Positions 62,809 to 64,000 of a DNA stretch of 64,000 nt are shown here, piece by piece. The stretch spans positions 248,001 to 312,000 of the forward strand of contig NZ_JARJHL010000005.1 in NCBI RefSeq assembly GCF_029309835.1, written 5' to 3'. The notes below the pieces were generated by a model that was not told the DNA's origin, ran no database searches, and saw only the letters and a list, made by a program, of their open reading frames with translations. A program made the position numbers and the translations under genes. Position 1 is the stretch's first letter; every line of letters begins with the position of its first letter. This stretch comes from Paracoccus sp. DMF-8. GTDB taxonomy: Bacteria; Pseudomonadota; Alphaproteobacteria; Rhodobacterales; Rhodobacteraceae.

Positions 62809-64000
62809 CTATTGGCCCAGCTTTTTTGCGACCAGTTCGTTGACCGCCGCCGGGTTGGCCTTGCCCCCCGTGGCCTTCAGCACCTGACCGACGAACCAGC
62901 CAGCCAGTTTCGGATTGGCCTTGGCCTTTTCGACCTGTTCGGGGTTCGCGGCGATGATATCGTCCACGGCCGCCTCGATGGCGCCCAGATCGGTGACCTG
63001 TTTCATGCCGCGCGATTCGACGATCTGCGGCCGGGTCGCCGCCTTCGGTCCACAGGATCTCGAACAGATCCTTGGCAATCTTGCCCGAGATCGTCGCCCT
63101 GAGCCGATCAGGTCGATCACGCCGCCCAGTTGGCCTGCCGAAACCGGAGAGGTTTCGACCGTCAGGCCTTCCTTGTTCAGCCGGCCGAAAAGCTCGTTGA
63201 TGACCCAGTTCGCGGCCTGCTTGCCGTCGCGGCCCTGTGCCACGGCTTCGAAATAATCGGCGTTCTCGACCTCGGCGGTCAGCACGCCCGCATCATATTC
63301 GGACAGGCCGAGGATCGACTGACGAAACGCGCCTTTTTGGCGTCCGGCAGTTCGGGCATCGCGGCTGCGATATCATCGACCCAGGCCTGTTCGATCTCCA
63401 GCGGCAGCAGGTCGGGATCGGGGAAATAGCGGTAGTCATGCGCCTCTTCCTTGCAGCGCATCGACCGGGTTTCGCCCTTGTCGGGATCATATAGACGGGT
63501 TTCCTGAACGACGCTTGCCGCCGTCTTCGACAATCGCGATCTGGCGCCGGGCCTCGTATTCGATAGCCGCCTGGATGAAGCGCAGGGAGTTCATGTTCTT
63601 GATCTCGCAGCGCGTGCCCAGATGGCTGAAATCGCCGGTTTCCTGATAACGTTCATAGGCGCCGGGCGGGCAGATGCTGACGTTCACATCGGCACGCAGA
63701 TTACCGTTCTGCATATTGCCGTCGCAGGTGCCCAGATAGCGCATGATCTGGCGCAGCTTGCTGACATAGGCCGCCGCCTCCTCCGGGCCGCGGATATCGG
63801 GGCGGCTGACGATCTCCATCAGCGCGACGCCGGTGCGGTTCAGGTCGACAAAGGACATGTTCGGGTCCATGTCATGGATCGACTTGCCGGCGTCCTGCTC
63901 CAGGTGGATGCGTTCGATGCGGACGCGGCGGGCGACGCCCGGTCCCATGTCCACGATCACCTCGCCCTCGCCCACGATGGGATGGTAAAGCTGGCTGATC
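62809..64000 (-). pseudogene. gatB: Aspartyl/glutamyl-tRNA amidotransferase subunit B, gatB (partial, several frameshifts)
   Basis: GatB is the subunit of GatCAB that activates and amidates Glu-tRNA(Gln)/Asp-tRNA(Asn). The frame enters from the right edge as [43 protein letters not shown], with [35 protein letters not shown] and [22 protein letters not shown]. One extra base near 63515 then shifts to [36 protein letters not shown]. One missing base near 63324 shifts to [25 protein letters not shown]. Two compensating changes near 63095 and 63033 flank [19 protein letters not shown]. The C-terminal tail ([29 protein letters not shown]) is normal. Confidence 0.9.

Overview
The window is GC-rich, densely packed DNA from an alphaproteobacterium, most likely a Rhodobacteraceae member close to Paracoccus. 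The evidence is gene content and order: an NDUFA12-type complex I subunit, DUF2155 and accBC-aat blocks side by side, a full ccoNOQP-ccoGHIS cluster next to fnrL and hemN, a cysteine-free Fur/Mur regulator divergent from sitABCD, the short HisG with HisZ, and ZapA preceded by a coiled-coil protein. No rRNA, tRNA, CRISPR array or insertion sequence was recognised. This taxonomic call is inference from gene content; no search was run.

Layout. 1-13 kb is core metabolism: a partial glycosyltransferase, tkt, an EamA exporter coupled to an LpxL-like acyltransferase, accBC, aat, a three-gene envelope/complex I block, clpX, clpP, pth and small conserved proteins. 13-20.5 kb holds two transport systems, manganese (mur // sitABCD) and sulfate (sbp-cysTWA), which converge on a shared hairpin terminator. 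20.8-33.3 kb has zapA, hisBH-A-FE, a tandem GNAT protein, rnd, tgt, hemF, an SDR, an RsmC-like methyltransferase and clpS. 33.5-35.2 kb is a D,D-carboxypeptidase with a SPOR domain. 35.3-46.9 kb is the microaerobic respiration island: ccoS-I-H-G, ccoP-Q-O-N, a universal stress protein, fnrL and hemN. It has four FNR-type boxes, and those upstream of usp and ccoG sit at class II distance from a -10 element. 46.9-49.8 kb is polA. 50-57.3 kb is the most accessory part: an NCS1 transporter, an ATP-dependent hydantoinase pair (hyuA/hyuB), an N-carbamoylsarcosine amidohydrolase-like enzyme and a divergent LysR regulator. Together they look like a hydantoin / N-methylhydantoin (creatinine breakdown) catabolic operon. 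57.5-64 kb holds an HD hydrolase, hisG-hisZ-hisS, slyX, a DUF4177 protein and the 3' part of gatB.

Sequence quality is part of the reading. Many otherwise typical genes carry a single-base indel, often in a short homopolymer: sitA, sitC, the rsmC-like gene, ccoG, hemN, hisS, slyX, and gatB several times. hisZ and hisS each have an in-frame TAG at a conserved Tyr, and clpS has apparently lost its stop. The defects hit essential genes and are densest in 59.4-63.6 kb, so I read them mainly as sequence or assembly errors, not gene decay. The alternatives are listed in the findings.
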